64,000 nucleotides of DNA from Odiellus spinosus (lineage: Eukaryota; Arthropoda; Arachnida; Opiliones; Phalangiidae), in NCBI GenBank assembly GCA_963920705.1, contig OY987234.1, positions 3,250,851 through 3,314,850 on the forward strand. The letters are read 5' to 3'. Shown here one piece after another: positions 54,892 through 64,000 of the stretch. Within the stretch, counting starts at the first letter, position 1, and every line of letters starts with the position of its first letter. Below the pieces are notes generated by a model. It did no database searches. It was given only the letters and a program-made list of their open reading frames with translations, and was not told the origin of the DNA. The translations under genes and the position numbers were made by a program.

Positions 54892-55390
54892 TTATCGGAT
54901 ACAATTAGTGGAATAACGCCGAAGCGGAATGACGGCGGCGGATGACGTAGATCTAGTTACGTCGACCTCGATCCACTTGGAAAAAGCATCGACCGTCACG
55001 AGCAAGTAACAGTTATTCAGCGGGCCTGCGAAGTCTGTATGGACTCTTCGCCAAGGAGCTGATTCGGCAGGCCAAGGCGAGTAACTTGTCGCTGGTTTTG
55101 GTGCGTTCTGTCGGCAGGCATTGCATGATTGTGCCACACTCTCAAGGCTTGCGTCGATGCCTGGCCACCAAACTCTGGAGCGAGCCACTTCCTTCATTTG
55201 CCGTACCCCTTGATGCGAACTATGTAGTTCAGCCAGTATATTAGCTCGTAGTCTTTGGGACGATTATTTTGCTGCCCATGAGCAAGATGCCGTCCGCTAT
55301 TGTTATTTCGTTCGATCGGCGCTGATAGACCTTGTGTTTTTCCTTTACAGCCTTGTTATTCGGCCATCCTTTCCTTGTGAACTTGACTAC
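54892..55390 (-). pseudogene. Gypsy C integrase, N-terminal half
   Basis: ELHSSHQGVRQMKEVARSRV and CNACRQNAP (HHCC), then RVHTDFAGPLNNCYLLVTVD (first D) and KWIEVDVTRS; the frame is lost after SSAAVIPL by a frameshift near 54925. Confidence 0.88.
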
Positions 55391-56102
55391 TTCGGATAGT
55401 AGCGGGTCTTCGTTGCTTCCGCCATTTCTTTGGCATTGATCGGTCCGTGCAGGCCTCCCTTGATTAATAGAACCACTTCAGAAGGGAGTGGCGGTTCCCA
55501 ATCAGGCGTAGGGAATGGTAGACGGCTATGTCCATCCGCGTTACCATGGAGCTCGCCCTTCTTGTGGTTATACGGTAATAATACGCTGAGAGCATAAGTG
55601 CCCACCTTTGGATCCGGGCTGCGGCCATTGCAGGTACCGGGCGATCTTCGGAGAAGAGGAATATTAAGGGTTTGTGGTCTGTGACCAGAGTGAACTTCTT
55701 GCCCAGTAGGTAGTCCCGAAAACGTGTAATTCCAAAAACCAACGATAAAGCTTCCCTTTCAATTTGTGGGTAATTCTGCTCTGCTTTCGATAGAGTGCGT
55801 GATGCGAACGCGATTGGTCGTTCTAGACCATTGATGATGTGAGAGATGACAGCACCCACACCAACGGGTGAGACGTCGTAAGCGAGAATCACTTCTTTAT
55901 CCGGGTCAAACAGTACCAGCAGGTCTGTTGACTGGATAGCGCGTTTTGCTTCTTCGAACGTAGCTTGATGAGTTTTGGTCCAACCCCATTCAGTTGTTTT
56001 ATGTAACAGACTGTACAGCGGCCCGAGCATTGTCGATGCTGTAGGGATGAAACGGGAGTAATAATTGACTAATCCGAGGAAGGATCGGAGTTCCGGAACG
56101 TT
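55387..56102 (-). pseudogene. Gypsy C RNase H
   Basis: After an in-frame TAA at about 56103 following DAPAP, the reading resumes NVPELRSFLGLVNYYSRFIP, then ILAYDVSPVGVGAVISHIIN, IAFASRTLSKAEQNYPQIER and FTLVTDHKPL. A frameshift near 55570 moves to HGNADGHSRLPF. Confidence 0.88.
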
Positions 56103-56868
56103 TTACGGTGCTGGGGCGTCTTTAATCGCTTCTAATTTTTGCAACTGAGTGTGGAGACCCTTGGCATCGAGCCTGTAACCCAAAAAGTCCATAGCAGGGA
56201 GCAAAAACTGACATTTAGCGCGATTAAGCTTCAAACCATTGTCCCGGAATGTTTTGAACACCTGTTTCAGACTTTGGATCAGATCCTGGGTGGACTTGCC
56301 ACCTAAGCCGATGTCGTCCTGGAAGGGTAGTGTCCACGGGTGTCCAAAAAGTAATTTTTCCATATAGCGTTGGAAAATGGCCGCTGACGATGACAATCCC
56401 ACCGGTGAATAGGCCCTTGATTGTGTTTATTACCACGTACTTTTTGGATTCTTCATCCTGCTCCAGCTGGTTGTACGCATTCCGCATATCTAACATTGCG
56501 AAGATAACGCAGCCTGCCAGTCTGGCAAAAACATCCTCGACTTTCGGAAGAGGATATTGTTCGGTATCGATTATCTTATTTGTTGTTACCTTGTAGTCGC
56601 CGCAAAGTCGTATCGACCCGTCCTTTTTCATCACAGGTACTACCGGAGTGGCGAACGCTGCCACTGACACAGGAGTGATTATACCTTCGTCTTCCATACG
56701 TCTTAGTTCATTCTCCACCCGTTCTCGTAAGTGGTAAGGAACAGGCCTGGCCTTGAAGAACTTTGGCTGAGGAGCGTCAGCTCTAATATGGATTTTTACC
56801 TTTGTATCTTTAAGGCACCCCATACCTGGAGTGAACACTTCTTTGTACTCGGTGAGCAGGGCCTCCAA
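56103..56868 (-). pseudogene. Gypsy C reverse transcriptase
   Basis: Start region ALLTEYKEVFTPGMGCL, RPVPYHLRERVENELRRMED, SIRLCGDYKVTTNKII, AMLDMRNAYNQLEQDE, then a small deletion at about 56405 removes the YNRLPF block and shifts frame to LSSSAAIFQRYMEKLL and the catalytic FQDDIGLGG. Thumb KLNRAKCQFLL, MDFLGYRLDAKG. Confidence 0.9.
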
Positions 56869-56910
56869 CTGTTTGTTGCCATCTGATATTGAGGCAACAG
56901 ATTCCGTGCC

Positions 56911-58221
56911 TCATCGTTGAGTAGTGTTGAACGCAGTACACATCCAGTTTCTCCCGAGGAGACTGGGACTTGGGCCTCCTACGACTACAACGGGTAATTT
57001 TAAGGTTTTGCCCTTGTATGCTTTTACTGTTAGTTGGCCTTGAACATCCAGGCTGTGTCCTGTGACTGATGCTAGTTGTACGTAACATGGTGCCAATGGT
57101 AGCACGTGCTGGATACTTTGTAGTGCTTCAGACGACATAATCGTATAGCCTGATCCTGTATCTATTTGGAACTGTACCGGTGAGCCGTTGATCATCATAG
57201 TAACCCGAATGGCGGATGTAGGTCGTTCCATACTAGAATTTCCCTCATTCGCGATAGCGTTGGCAGAAGTGGCTAGCGTGGCGACTGCTTCAGTAATGGC
57301 GAATATGTCATTATACTCCGGTAAGGGGTTTGCTACTGCGGTAGCCTCGACATGATTATTTTGCCCCTTTGCTCGGGGTTTCCGTCTATCATATCTCTTG
57401 AATCCATTATTAGAGTTTTGCGGTTTTTGAGACTTCTTACCACTTCGGCATGCCTTCGAGATGTGTCCAATTTTCTTATAGGTGTGGCATTCATAGGTTT
57501 TGAACGGACAGGCCTCATTTGCGTGTTCAGCACTAGAACATCTGTTGCATAATGAGCTGGTGATAGCTGTTCCTTGACTCGGCTGATGCGTAGGTCTTCG
57601 CTGCGTGCGGATGGACGCTATTAGATTCACCGACGTGTCTTCAGTAACGTGGGACTTCAATGCTTTAGTATCTACTTCAACCTTCTTTAGTTGTTTTGCC
57701 TTTTCTATTGCTAGCTGCAACGTTATTCCTTTAATCTGGAGCAACTGCCTCTGAACGTGATCGTTATTGATTCCACAGACCAGCCGGTTACGTAGGGTAG
57801 TGTCCAAGTTGTCGTTGAACCCGCAAAACTCTTTCCGGATAGCTGCTACAAACGTGGCGACTGACTCGCCAGTTTTGCGGTCCCTTTTGTAGAATTTGTA
57901 GCGCTCTACAATTTCTGTAGGTATTGGTTCATAATGATCATTCAGGTACTTTACCAGTTCGGTAAAGGACTTCTCTGTAGGTTTGCTGGGATGAGTAAGG
58001 GAACGTAATGTACAGTACGCATCCTTGCCAATTACAGTCACTAAAATGGCTCGTTTATCCTCCAGGATTTCCGCATTCTCATCCTCGGTATTAGTGGCTC
58101 TTGTGCGAATGCCGTTCGCGAGAAAATATAACTTTAAACGTTCTAGATAAATTGTCCATTGTTCTAGTTCCGCAATAAAAGGTGGATAAAGTCCGAAATT
58201 ATTCCCGTTATTATTAGCCAT
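56911..58221 (-). CDS. Gypsy C gag-protease
   Basis: Likely start ATG at 58221 (MANNNGNNFGLYPP), though 40 more codons are open upstream. Gag core about residues 10-190 (RYKFYKRDRKTGESVATFVA), zinc knuckles CNRCSSAEHANEAC and a damaged CHTYKKIGHISKAC (second Cys is Tyr), protease FQIDTGSGYTIMSS (DTG intact) and LLGRNWM, then a TGA/TAA-type stop at 56911 separating it from RT. Confidence 0.9.
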   Translation of the reverse strand: MANNNGNNFGLYPPFIAELEQWTIYLERLKLYFLANGIRTRATNTEDENAEILEDKRAILVTVIGKDAYCTLRSLTHPSKPTEKSFTELVKYLNDHYEPIPTEIVERYKFYKRDRKTGESVATFVAAIRKEFCGFNDNLDTTLRNRLVCGINNDHVQRQLLQIKGITLQLAIEKAKQLKKVEVDTKALKSHVTEDTSVNLIASIRTQRRPTHQPSQGTAITSSLCNRCSSAEHANEACPFKTYECHTYKKIGHISKACRSGKKSQKPQNSNNGFKRYDRRKPRAKGQNNHVEATAVANPLPEYNDIFAITEAVATLATSANAIANEGNSSMERPTSAIRVTMMINGSPVQFQIDTGSGYTIMSSEALQSIQHVLPLAPCYVQLASVTGHSLDVQGQLTVKAYKGKTLKLPVVVVGGPSPSLLGRNWMCTAFNTTQR

Positions 58222-58357
58222 AAAATAAAAGCAAGATTCCAAGATGGCGGCGGCCAGTCCTTTTAAAGCGTGAACCCGAGGCTTAACGATGCCTGTGAAA
58301 CGCGGAATCGCGGCCTGATGAGCGGCGCGAGACGTACACAAGGCTTAAGTATCTTCT

Positions 58358-58375
58358 ATCCCATCTCCGTCGCCA
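58358..58375 (-). other. Gypsy C primer-binding site
   Basis: TGGCGACGGAGATGGGAT on the element strand, 1 nt inside the 5' LTR, identical to the Gypsy A site at 16548. Confidence 0.75.
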
Positions 58376-58376
58376 A

Positions 58377-58576
58377 TGTTGGGTTTTTAACTGTACCCAA
58401 TAGATTTATTTACTACACATGATTTAAGAGTTAATGCTTTAATGGTAATGATTTCGAAGGTTACATGTAGACGTACGTAATAGTTATATAGGAGAACCGA
58501 GCGTTACCTAGGCGCGAGAGAGAGTGGTTCCTTTTGGAGGAACGCTGAATTAGCTTCCCGTACAGTGGCGCCCTCA
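58377..58576 (-). repeat. Gypsy C 5' LTR
   Basis: TGTTGGGTTTTTAACTG to GTGGCGCCCTCA, 200 bp; has CGTA and CG insertions compared with the other LTR. Confidence 0.92.
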
Positions 58577-59519
58577 GGTTATAATATTCTATAAAATGAA
58601 AATCGATCTTTAGCACCCATTTCTTTATCAAATTGGATAAAACAAAATTTGATCTTTTGCATCCCATCAGTTCTCATATTATCACAAAACGATTGAAAAG
58701 AGATTTTAAGGAAATGGTATACCTAAACAAATACGTTTTCAGCAATTCTTAAGATAGTTAGGCATTGTATCGGTGTGATACGTTAAATACGATTTCTACA
58801 GTTGAAATCATTAAATATATTTAGTTTGTAAGCAATAATATAGACTTAAGCCCCGTTTTCATGGTCGCGTGTACGCTAAAACTAGCGTGGAGAAACTGCT
58901 AACATATTTTTTTCGCTCGTAATTTAGCAGAGGTTGAAGCTATGGCGTGCGCGTGAAATATCTGTTTCGTTTAGATATGCGCGTATAGCGTGTAAAAATT
59001 TAGCTTACAAGCTTTATGCCGGACTCACGAATATAGAGGACGATACGGTGTCCAGCACGTAGCCTAGACAAAAATTAGCCTGGGTCTCTTAAAGACCCTA
59101 CTCTTAACCTTAACCCTCTGAAGAGTCAGTGACCTATTTTGTTAACTCTTAAAGATACTACGCAATAAAGATTTGCTATTGTCAGGCGTTGTTTTGATTT
59201 TCACGTTATATCAAACATAGTTCACAGTGTAAAAAATTGAAATTTACGAGCTTTGTGTTCTCCCGGGATTACTTTTTGTGCAAGCCAACTGGAAGAAAGC
59301 TAAACAAAGTTTTCGGAGAGTTGTTTGCCATGGAATTAAGGCAACTCACTCACACAGTGAGTATTACCCATAATATATAAGGGATACTCCGCTGTGTGTG
59401 TTACCCTTCATTAAAGAGAGAGTGTTAAAAGATGCACACAGATTTAAAATTAACCTAAATATTAACAATGGAAAATTGTCTTGTGTAAGCTATTAGAGGC
59501 AAAGATTTTTGAAAGTATA
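58577..59519. other. Unassigned spacer
   Basis: No gene recognised. A GTGTACGCTAAAACTAGCGT stretch (58868-58890) and a CACACAGTGAG/CTGTGTGTG inverted pair (59352/59392) hint at decayed MITEs. Confidence 0.4.
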
Positions 59520-59633
59520 CGAATATTTCTTGGACGTATCTGGTTGAGAAATGTTTATTTGGGAACTGCGCTTTTGGGGGAACTGAGCTTTCAAATCTCC
59601 GCTTTGGGGAAACTGCGCTATTGGCTATAAACC
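59520..59633 (-). mobile_element. GCGCAG-repeat foldback element, end fragment
   Basis: Inverse of the family's left end: CTGGTTGAGAAATG, then GGGAACTGCGCTTTTGGGGG units and GCGCTATTGGCTATAAACC. Truncated at the inner side. Confidence 0.75.
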
Positions 59634-60329
59634 TCCTGTTATATGTATCATGAGTGAATCATATACGCTCCCTATAAGTTACCAACGCCTATTTGAACTA
59701 ATATATAGGGGTGGAGGGGAAGGGTGTAAAGTATGACTAAAGAGTCGCCGTCTTGCGGCGAAGAATAATTTCGTCCGCTTAAAGATTTAGGGTTAGAAGA
59801 GGCGCGAATTTGTCAGATCCTCGTTTTTAATAATATTGCACAACCAAAAATGTAGGCGCACACAGCCTATTAAACGTATCGTTTATTTTAAGTCATGGCT
59901 TTGGTTTCTATTTTGCCTAGAAAAAGTGTTTAAAATAATCTTCGCCGTTACTGCGCTTCCCGTGGGACTTCGCCTATCCGGTATCGCGCGTCTCGCGATC
60001 CTCGTTCACGACCTAAAACTATGAACGGGAAATGATTTCAATCACCGCGGAGCGTCGGAGAGATATTTCCGCGAACCTTATTTAGTATTCAACGTCGATT
60101 TTAACAAATCTGAAGATATTAAGGTCAAACTTACTTTAAATAAAATTTAGTTTATCATCTATGGCGAGAGATTTAGTCAGTTATTATAAATGTACCGGTA
60201 AACAGTTTGAAATTCCAACCTCCCTCTTAGCATGGACAAAATAATGTGTTATTTTGTCCATGCTCTTCGGAAAAGAGGAAAAACCTAAGCTCCGCCCAGG
60301 CTCGAAAACTGTGTACTGAAAAATATGTT
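59634..60329. other. Unassigned spacer with one perfect hairpin
   Basis: No gene recognised apart from the hairpin at 60229-60264. Confidence 0.5.
60229..60264. repeat. Perfect 16-bp inverted repeat, 4-nt loop
   Basis: AGCATGGACAAAATAA, TGTG, then its exact reverse complement. Could be a MITE relic or a transcribed hairpin. Confidence 0.9.
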
Positions 60330-61475
60330 TTATTGGCTCGTAGCTACTTCCGAAGCTTTTACCGGATATACGTCATCAGCGATAGTAGTTTCACCTCTCG
60401 TCGCATTGTCCGTATATACTGTTGACGGCAATCCCCTTCGAGAAATAATTCGCCTGAGGGTCATAACAAACTCATCTGTACTGAGGGATGGCACCAATTC
60501 TAAATGAATTGCCCTAGTAACGGCGCATGTCGCTAAACATATATAAGCCTTTTTTGAATTGTTTCCGGTCTTAATGAACAATGGTCCGGCGAAATCTATA
60601 CCGATTATTGAAAATGGTGGTGACTCGGAAATTCTTTCCGACGGCAAAGGTGCTGTAGGCCTATCCGCTTGTTTCGCTACAGTTCTCCTGCATTTCACGC
60701 AATTTGCGAGCTGTCTGCAAGCTGGTATCCAGTACCTTTCCCTATTCTGCGTAATCGTCTCATTTACACCACTATGGATTACTTGTTCGTGGCTTCTAAG
60801 AAGTAGTAATTTTGACAACAATAGATTTTTGTTTAGAATAACAGGGTGTTTCTGTTCAAAACTGAATTCGGAATTTTCTATTTGGCCCCCCTACGCAAAT
60901 TAATCCTTCGTGTAAAATTGGGCTCATCGTTGAAATTTTAGAACTGGGGTCTAGTTTTTCCTCGCTTTTTAAAGCTACCAATTCTTCCCCATATTCCTCC
61001 GCTTGCACGTGTTTAATCCAAATGGCTTCCGCGTTCGAAATTTCCTCCCCACTGATAGGACCTTTTCTTTTTTCACCTTTCTTAATAAATCTAAGAACAT
61101 AACGCGGTTATGCGTAGGCTTTTCTTAAAGGAATTGGGTCTGTTTAGATCTATAATTTGATGTATGCCTGTTTTTACTTTAATCTTGACTCCTAGAGCGA
61201 GCTTGCGCTGTTCGTGTGACACCGAGTCCAAATTGGCTTCCGGTATACCTTTCGGCCAGTGAATTTCCGATTCTCTTAGCCAGTTTGGACCCCGCCATCA
61301 TAGCTCACTTTTTATCAGTTCGTTGGCCTTCATCCCTCTAGTGGGTATTTCCGCTGGGTTTTCGATTCCCGGACCATGACCCCATTGACCCTTTTCCGTT
61401 AAATTTTGAATTTCTATCACTCGGTTGGAAACAAAGGGCTCCAACTTTTGGCTACACTCCTTACCCATCCCATAG
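60330..61475 (-). pseudogene. BEL 2 integrase, linker and RNase H end
   Basis: From the 5' side: SWSPLFPTE/PFVSNRVIEIQNLTE (RNase H end), GIENPAEIPTRGMKANEL (61330), linker ISNAEAIWIKHVQAEE-type (61010), HPVILNKNLLL-type then LLLLRSHEQVIHSGVNETI, CVKCRRTVAKQ (zinc), FSIIGIDFAGPLFIK (first D), CAVTRAIHLELVPSL and YTDNATRGE (second D). Truncated at 60330 before the third acid. Frameshifts between blocks. Confidence 0.9.
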
Positions 61476-62342
61476 CTAGGTTTATAGCCAGTAGCGCAGT
61501 TTCCCGAAAGCGCATTTCCCAAAAGCGCAGTTCCTAAAAGCGCAATTTCAAAAGCGCAGTTTCCCAAAAACGCAGTTCTCCAAATCATTTCTCAACCAGA
61601 GACGTCCACGAAATACTCGTTTACTTGACCCTAATACCTTGAACATAAGACAAAATCTTTCATTGTTAATTTTTAAGTTAATTTTAAATCTCTTTTTAAA
61701 AGAGTTCGGTACATAATGTCGAAAATCATAATCTCGAATGACAGATTAAATAGCCTAACCTACACTACCGTAATCTAACCTAAGCTTACCTATGCTATTT
61801 AACCTTACCTAAAATATTTTTGTAAATTTTCAGCATTAGACGTCCAAAAACTGAGCCCGCAATTATAAGAAAATGAGTTTATACGAATGACAGATTAAAT
61901 AGCCTAACCTGCACTACCGTAATCTAACCTAACCTTACCTATGCTATTTAACCTTACCTAAAATATTTTTGTAAATTTTCAGCATTAGACGTCCAAAAAC
62001 TGAGCCCGCAATTATAAGAAAATGAGATTATACGAATGACAGATTAAATAGCCTAACCTACACTACCGTAATCTAATCTAACCTTACCTATGCTATTTAA
62101 CCTTACCTAATATTTTTGTAAATTTTCAGCATTAGACGTCCAAAAACTGAGCCCGCAATTATAAGAAAATGAGTTTATACGAAAAAACCCTTTTGGAAAT
62201 GCGCAAATGAGAACTGCTCTTTTTACAACCGCGCTATTGGGAAACTGCTCTTTTGGCAAAACTGCGCTTTTAAGAAACCGCTCTTATGGGAGTGCGCAAA
62301 CGGAAACTGCTCTTTTGCCAACTGCGCTTATGGCTACATACC
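61476..62342. mobile_element. GCGCAG-repeat foldback element, copy 2, inserted in BEL 2
   Basis: Left GGTTTATAGCCAGTAGCGCAG with five further GCGCAG units, right GCGCTTATGGCTACATACC inverse with similar units. Direct repeat CATAG (61471-61475, 62343-62347). Interior has a ~130-bp block with TCAGCATTAGACGTCC repeated three times (61740-62160) and TAACCTAACC-rich sequence. Removal with one target copy joins BEL 2 as YYWTDSTNPMGWV. Confidence 0.85.
61740..62165. repeat. Internal triplication in foldback copy 2
   Basis: Units start at ACAGATTAAATAGCCTAACC near 61740, 61889 and 62038; the first two spacings are about 149 bp. The single-unit form is seen in copy 1. Confidence 0.9.
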
Positions 62343-62347
62343 CATAG

Positions 62348-63065
62348 GGTTGGTTGAGTCCGTCCAGTAGTATATACCGTCCAATTTTTCCTCAAAAATT
62401 CCCTTTACGTAAGTTGTCAATCTCGCCCCAATCAACAACCCATTAGTTCAAGTCTCGGAATGGTTTGTTCCTGACTATTTTGTCCCTTTACGGGTGCTAT
62501 CCTAGTTTTTGCGGCAACTAACTAATTGTGTTGTCGATTGTTTCATATCGAATGTAAATTGCTGCTGCGAATGCTTTCAGACTTGAATCGCAAAAACAAT
62601 GCAAGTCCATTCGTATAATTTCTCCGTTCGCTTCTGAAAAATAATTTCTCGGAACCTTGAAATCGCTTAAAAGGGGTAACTCTGAAACCGAGGCTCTAAA
62701 TTCAGCACTAATTTCTACTGGGGTTTCTGTATACCACCCAATTCTATCCTTTTGCATCCACAAACTTTGAAACATCATTTTTCCCCTTACTACAAATGGC
62801 GAGAGCATGCCCATCGGATCGAACACCTGTGATATAAGACTCTGCATGTGACGCTTTGTATTGCCTACCCCTTTGCTCGTAGATATTACGGTTGTGAGAT
62901 CAACGCTCATCTTATCACTGTGGAGGTCCCATTTTATGCCAAGAATTTTGGTTCCTTTTTGTTCGACCCCCTTTTCGAACAAATTTTCCTCCTCGTGTTT
63001 ATCTCATAGCTTTATCAATTCTTGAGAATTTGACCCCCATTTTCTAAACTTCATCCCGGCCTTAC
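62348..63065 (-). pseudogene. BEL 2 RT C-terminus and RNase H start
   Basis: KAGMKFRKWGSNSQELIKL, a stop, then the 154-codon frame KGTKILGIKWDLHSDKMSVD, ISQVFDPMGMLSPFVVRGKM, MDLHCFCDSSLKAFAAAIYI and, after another stop, YYWTDSTN at the foldback insertion. A typical BEL/Pao thumb to RNase H order. The right end is cut by the Harbinger element, beyond which BEL does not clearly resume. Confidence 0.9.
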
Positions 63066-63068
63066 TAA

Positions 63069-63773
63069 TAGCGATTTCCACTGGGACGTTTCGAGCGCTC
63101 CGAGAGAGGGCTCCGAACTCGATTTTGACGTCACAGATCGGTCGAGAATTCGCTTGAGAGTGGTCGAGCGAATCTCCCAGTGAAACACGACTCAATTATA
63201 AGAGCGACTCTCAAGGCAAGCTTTTCGCGGCAAGCCATGGCTGATTCGAATCATGTTGTGTTCGAGAAACTTTTTGTTAACGAAGATAGTTCATTTTTAC
63301 GAAATAATAAATAACAACACTTGAATAAATTATTTTAAACGATAAGCCTATGCGTAAAGGACTTCATTTTCGGAGAAGGAATGAACAACATCCTCAATAT
63401 AACCATTTATTTTAGGCCTTTTTACTATCCTTGATGTTTGCTGTAAAAGATTAGCTACAATTTCCTCGTCGGAACTATCCGAAGACGATTCCAAAAATAA
63501 ATACGCAGCCCGAATTTTGCTATTCCTATCTAGATCCGCCATTTTTAATCGGAGCCCTCTCAGAGCTTCCCAGTGGAAATCGCTATAAAAAAATCACGAA
63601 AACCGCTCGAGATCCGTCGATCTGTCGAATATCTCAGAGCGCTCTCCGCGAGAGCGAAATCGCCAGTGGAACACGCGGATCTCGCCACGAGCCGCTCTAA
63701 GGTCACCAGTGGAACACGAAATCTCATCGCGAGCGCTCTCGGAGCGCTCGAAACGTCCCAGTGGAATTCGCCA
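63069..63773. mobile_element. PIF/Harbinger element
   Basis: 705 bp, TIRs TAGCGATTTCCACTGGGACG / TGGCGAATTCCACTGGGACG continuing GTTTCGAGCGCTCCGAGAG, flanked by TAA (63066-63068, 63774-63776), the PIF/Harbinger target. Subterminal repeats CCAGTGGAACACG occur at 63665, 63705 and 63755. Carries a HARBI1-like N-terminal frame. Confidence 0.85.
63348..63542 (-). pseudogene. HARBI1-like transposase N-terminal remnant
   Basis: 64 codons from ATG at 63542: MADLDRNSKIRAAYLFLESS, acidic serine run SSDSSDEE, then KINGYIEDVVHSFSENEV, reminiscent of the N-terminus of HARBI1-type nucleases before the DDE domain. No nuclease domain follows, so the element is an internal deletion derivative. Confidence 0.55.
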
Positions 63774-63776
63774 TAA

Positions 63777-64000
63777 TACACCTGAAAAACAAATAAACAA
63801 GATGGGTGGCCGCTTGTAAAGAGGAAGGGATAAACCAAGAGGTCACGTGATTAGCAGAACAAACCGCAGTGCCATCTAGAGAAGGGTTAAGGATTTAGAG
63901 ATAGTTCTATTATTTTATTGGCTATATTATGTAGTCTGCTAATTTTTCTAAAACTACATGAACTAGGCCTAGACGATATCTAAGACGCTATTATAGAAGT
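63777..64000. other. Unassigned right edge
   Basis: No gene recognised; contains TTTCAGGTGTATTA on the minus strand next to the Harbinger site. Confidence 0.4.

Larger units (their letters stand above)
53765..58576 (-). mobile_element. Gypsy C, LTR-bounded degenerate element
   Basis: 4812 bp, minus strand, LTRs 53765-53958 (194 bp) and 58377-58576 (200 bp) differing by about four substitutions and two short indels (4 bp and 2 bp). PBS identical to Gypsy A; gag, protease, RT, RNase H and integrase in order. No target duplication was found. Its proteins are clearly related to those of Gypsy A but older and broken. Confidence 0.93.

Noticed and set aside
53765..58576. Clean insertion of Gypsy C into Gypsy E
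   Set aside because: No target duplication, and the Gypsy E zinc domain does not resume beyond 58576; the flank was rearranged.
1..64000. Bacterial or phage defence systems
   Set aside because: Introns, LTR elements and SINE-like repeats show eukaryotic DNA; no prokaryotic gene clusters.

Overview
The window is eukaryotic nuclear DNA, most likely from an arthropod (inference). Evidence: spliced exons of an SLC17-type transporter, Gypsy, Copia and BEL/Pao retrotransposons, hAT, PIF/Harbinger and TA-target DNA transposons, tRNA-derived SINE-like repeats and a satellite array. There are no operons, Shine-Dalgarno sites or CRISPR arrays. About 80 percent is mobile or repetitive, and nearly every open frame longer than 100 codons is transposon-derived.

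Layout. 1-3501: a ~147 bp satellite in a nine-monomer higher-order repeat of 1324 bp. 4391-7268: a decayed virus-like element (Maverick/Polinton/adintovirus-like) on the minus strand with a packaging-type ATPase fragment, a chromodomain integrase and three structural-type genes; 8033-8640 may be a PC4-like member of the same or a related element. 9718-10032 and 21614-21800: two exons of an SLC17/MFS anion transporter gene (minus strand) separated by an 11.6 kb intron. That intron carries a complete, young Gypsy element with identical LTRs (11915-16821), a YqaJ-nuclease relic, a hAT element with a nested TA-target MITE, a Copia relic without integrase, a palindromic GCGCAG-repeat element and a mariner-like transposase tail.

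22.8-35.3 kb: a second GCGCAG-repeat element, a Copia gag, a Gypsy lacking its reverse transcriptase core, a hAT MITE, a GC-rich island, a PIF/Harbinger MITE, a SINE-like inverted pair, and BEL and Copia scraps. 35.3-45.5 kb: a Copia relic split by a 2.0 kb long-inverted-repeat transposon that holds a transposase relic, then a BEL relic split by a 3.3 kb TA-target element containing 47 bp palindromic repeats and a candidate cellular exon. 46.0-46.9 kb: minisatellites. 47.1-50.7 kb: a Gypsy relic split by a 376 bp MITE. 52.5-58.6 kb: a Gypsy integrase relic next to a full-length, LTR-bounded but coding-dead Gypsy. 60.3-63.1 kb: a second BEL relic split by another GCGCAG-repeat element. 63069-63773: a PIF/Harbinger element with a HARBI1-like N-terminal reading frame.

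Four insertions can be removed on paper, with one target-site copy, to leave a clean host-element reading frame. This fixes their boundaries and order of insertion. The only likely cellular gene is the SLC17 gene, plus possibly the small exon at 43262-43418. Family names come from recognised motifs in the translations; no database search was possible.
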